7,522 bases of DNA. It comes from an uncultured Balneolaceae bacterium (GTDB lineage: Bacteria > Bacteroidota > Rhodothermia > Balneolales > Balneolaceae). This document shows, one piece after another, positions 7,000 through 7,522 of the stretch. The position numbers and the translations under genes are program-made. The first letter of the stretch is position 1. Every line of letters begins with the position of its first letter. The stretch is taken from assembly GCA_937982515.1 (NCBI GenBank), contig CALJMB010000383.1:1-7522 (forward strand), given 5' to 3'. The notes under the pieces were generated by a model that worked only from the letters and a program-made list of their open reading frames with translations, did no database searches and was not told the DNA's origin.

Positions 7000-7040
7000 G
7001 TTAAAAGAAGTTAAATATATAAGGTTAAAATTCGATTAAA
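7000..7040. repeat. four spaced (G/A)TTAAA motifs
   Basis: GTTAAA occurs at 7000-7005, 7010-7015 and 7024-7029, and ATTAAA at 7035-7040, giving start-to-start spacings of 10, 14 and 11 nt. The last three share longer AT-rich context (TTAAATATA at 7011 and 7036-7044). Spacing near one helical turn could reflect intrinsic curvature or repeated contacts by a regulator, but in AT-rich DNA it may be chance. Confidence 0.3.
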
Positions 7041-7112
7041 TATAAGTTTCAGTAATTTCCGTTAGGTTCGATGATGAATCTTCCATATTCACTTGTAGCG
7101 CAACTTCAGACA

Positions 7113-7124
7113 TTATTTAAATAA
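7113..7124. promoter_or_regulatory. 12-bp AT-only palindrome, possible operator
   Basis: TTATTTAAATAA is its own reverse complement. It lies 56 bp before the ATG of the small ORF at 7181, a distance suitable for an operator or promoter-proximal site. It has no loop, so it is more likely a DNA-level dyad than an RNA hairpin. The lack of G or C makes chance occurrence plausible. Confidence 0.25.
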
Positions 7125-7180
7125 CTTTTTTATTAGATTTCGGGGTTTCAGAACCAAAGGGTAAGAGGAGTCTTCTCATT

Positions 7181-7444
7181 ATGTTAAAGTTCTGGCGGTA
7201 TCCCATAGATTGCCTTTCCCTTACTCTGTTAATCTCATCAACTCCGGCATTTGCTCAGAGTAATACACTGCATGCAAAAGGTTTTTATGCTAGGGCAAAT
7301 CCTCTTATTGCCAGTTTCACCGTCCACGGCTCTTCATCTCTTTCAACGATATGCGGGATAAATGTTCTGGTTGGTCCTTATAGGGCTTCTACCTGTAATA
7401 CTGATTATATTGTTATCATAAAATGGAAATTGCATAAAAAGTAA
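7181..7444 (+). CDS. possible small secreted protein, unknown function
   Basis: An 87-codon frame begins with what looks like a real signal peptide: a short N-region (MLKFWR), a hydrophobic core (CLSLTLLISSTP) and an AFA-Q cleavage motif near residue 25. The mature part would be only about 62 residues, with two cysteines (in TICG and STCN) that could form a disulfide, and a basic end (KWKLHKK). GAGGAG at 7165-7170 is purine-rich but about 10 nt from the ATG. I recognise no family. The rest of the protein has no clear domain and uses codons such as AGG, GGG and ATA, so it may be a decayed gene that kept only its signal peptide, or a chance frame. It lies after the terminator and is probably a separate unit from the transporter operon. 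Confidence 0.35.
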   Translation: MLKFWRYPIDCLSLTLLISSTPAFAQSNTLHAKGFYARANPLIASFTVHGSSSLSTICGINVLVGPYRASTCNTDYIVIIKWKLHKK

Positions 7445-7495
7445 AAAACTCAGTGTAAGCTTTTGATAAACAAACATAAACACCCATTGAAAACA

Positions 7496-7522
7496 ATGAA
7501 CAATTATACATTAAACATTTCC
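7496..7522 (+). CDS. possible start of a further gene, cut by the window edge
   Basis: An ATG at 7496 opens a frame that stays open for the nine codons available (MNNYTLNIS). The preceding 50 nt are A-rich, as is common before translation starts in this phylum, and lack a Shine-Dalgarno sequence. There is too little sequence to judge coding potential or function. Confidence 0.22.

Larger units (their letters stand above)
6763..7180. other. 418-bp AT-rich region with no recognisable gene
   Basis: No open frame of useful length or recognisable protein is present on either strand. The region becomes strongly AT-rich towards its right end, where spaced TTAAA motifs (7000-7040) and a 12-bp AT palindrome (7113-7124) occur. 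TAGATTTC at 7134-7141 differs by one base from the TAnnTTTG promoter pattern, but there is no convincing partner element upstream. The right part is the likely promoter region for the small ORF at 7181; the left part shows nothing I can interpret. Confidence 0.55.

Noticed and set aside
415..7180. Nonamer CTTCTCATT shared by 415-423 and 7172-7180
   Set aside because: Many 9-base repeats are expected by chance in a window of this size, and the contexts differ.

Overview
The window looks like a piece of a glycan- or nutrient-uptake locus from the Bacteroidota or the sister Balneolota/Rhodothermota lineage. The evidence is a SusC-type TonB-dependent transporter followed directly by a SusD/RagB-type surface lipoprotein, both preceded by a FecR-type anti-sigma factor, an arrangement characteristic of these phyla. 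Base composition is moderately AT-rich and ribosome binding sites are weak or absent, which fits. The FecR N-terminus and the SusC leader resemble Balneolota-type proteins to me, but this is an impression and not a test.

Layout: positions 1-74 hold the last codons of an unidentified gene on the + strand, with a short hairpin over its stop. Positions 75-607 form a long stretch without a credible gene; it contains a pyrimidine-rich tract and several local inverted repeats, some with competing pairing partners. Then come the three main genes, all on the + strand: the FecR-like anti-sigma factor (608-1681), the SusC-like transporter with an N-terminal STN signalling domain (1743-5039) and the SusD-like lipoprotein (5052-6698). 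A strong 12-bp hairpin at 6726-6760 closes the unit. Positions 6763-7180 are AT-rich and appear non-coding. They are followed by a small ORF with a plausible signal peptide (7181-7444) and the possible first nine codons of another gene (7496-7522, cut by the window edge).

How the parts work together: SusD would capture an oligomeric substrate at the cell surface and SusC would import it across the outer membrane using TonB energy. The STN domain on SusC, together with a membrane-anchored FecR, suggests trans-envelope signalling: substrate binding would be relayed from SusC through FecR to an ECF sigma factor that raises expression of the locus. No ECF sigma gene is visible next to fecR, so the cognate sigma must lie outside the window. 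No carbohydrate-active enzyme is visible either, so the substrate cannot be named. I see no CRISPR array, phage gene, insertion sequence, tRNA or rRNA. The known-family core is ordinary; the less explained parts are the long structured leader, the missing sigma gene and the small downstream ORF.
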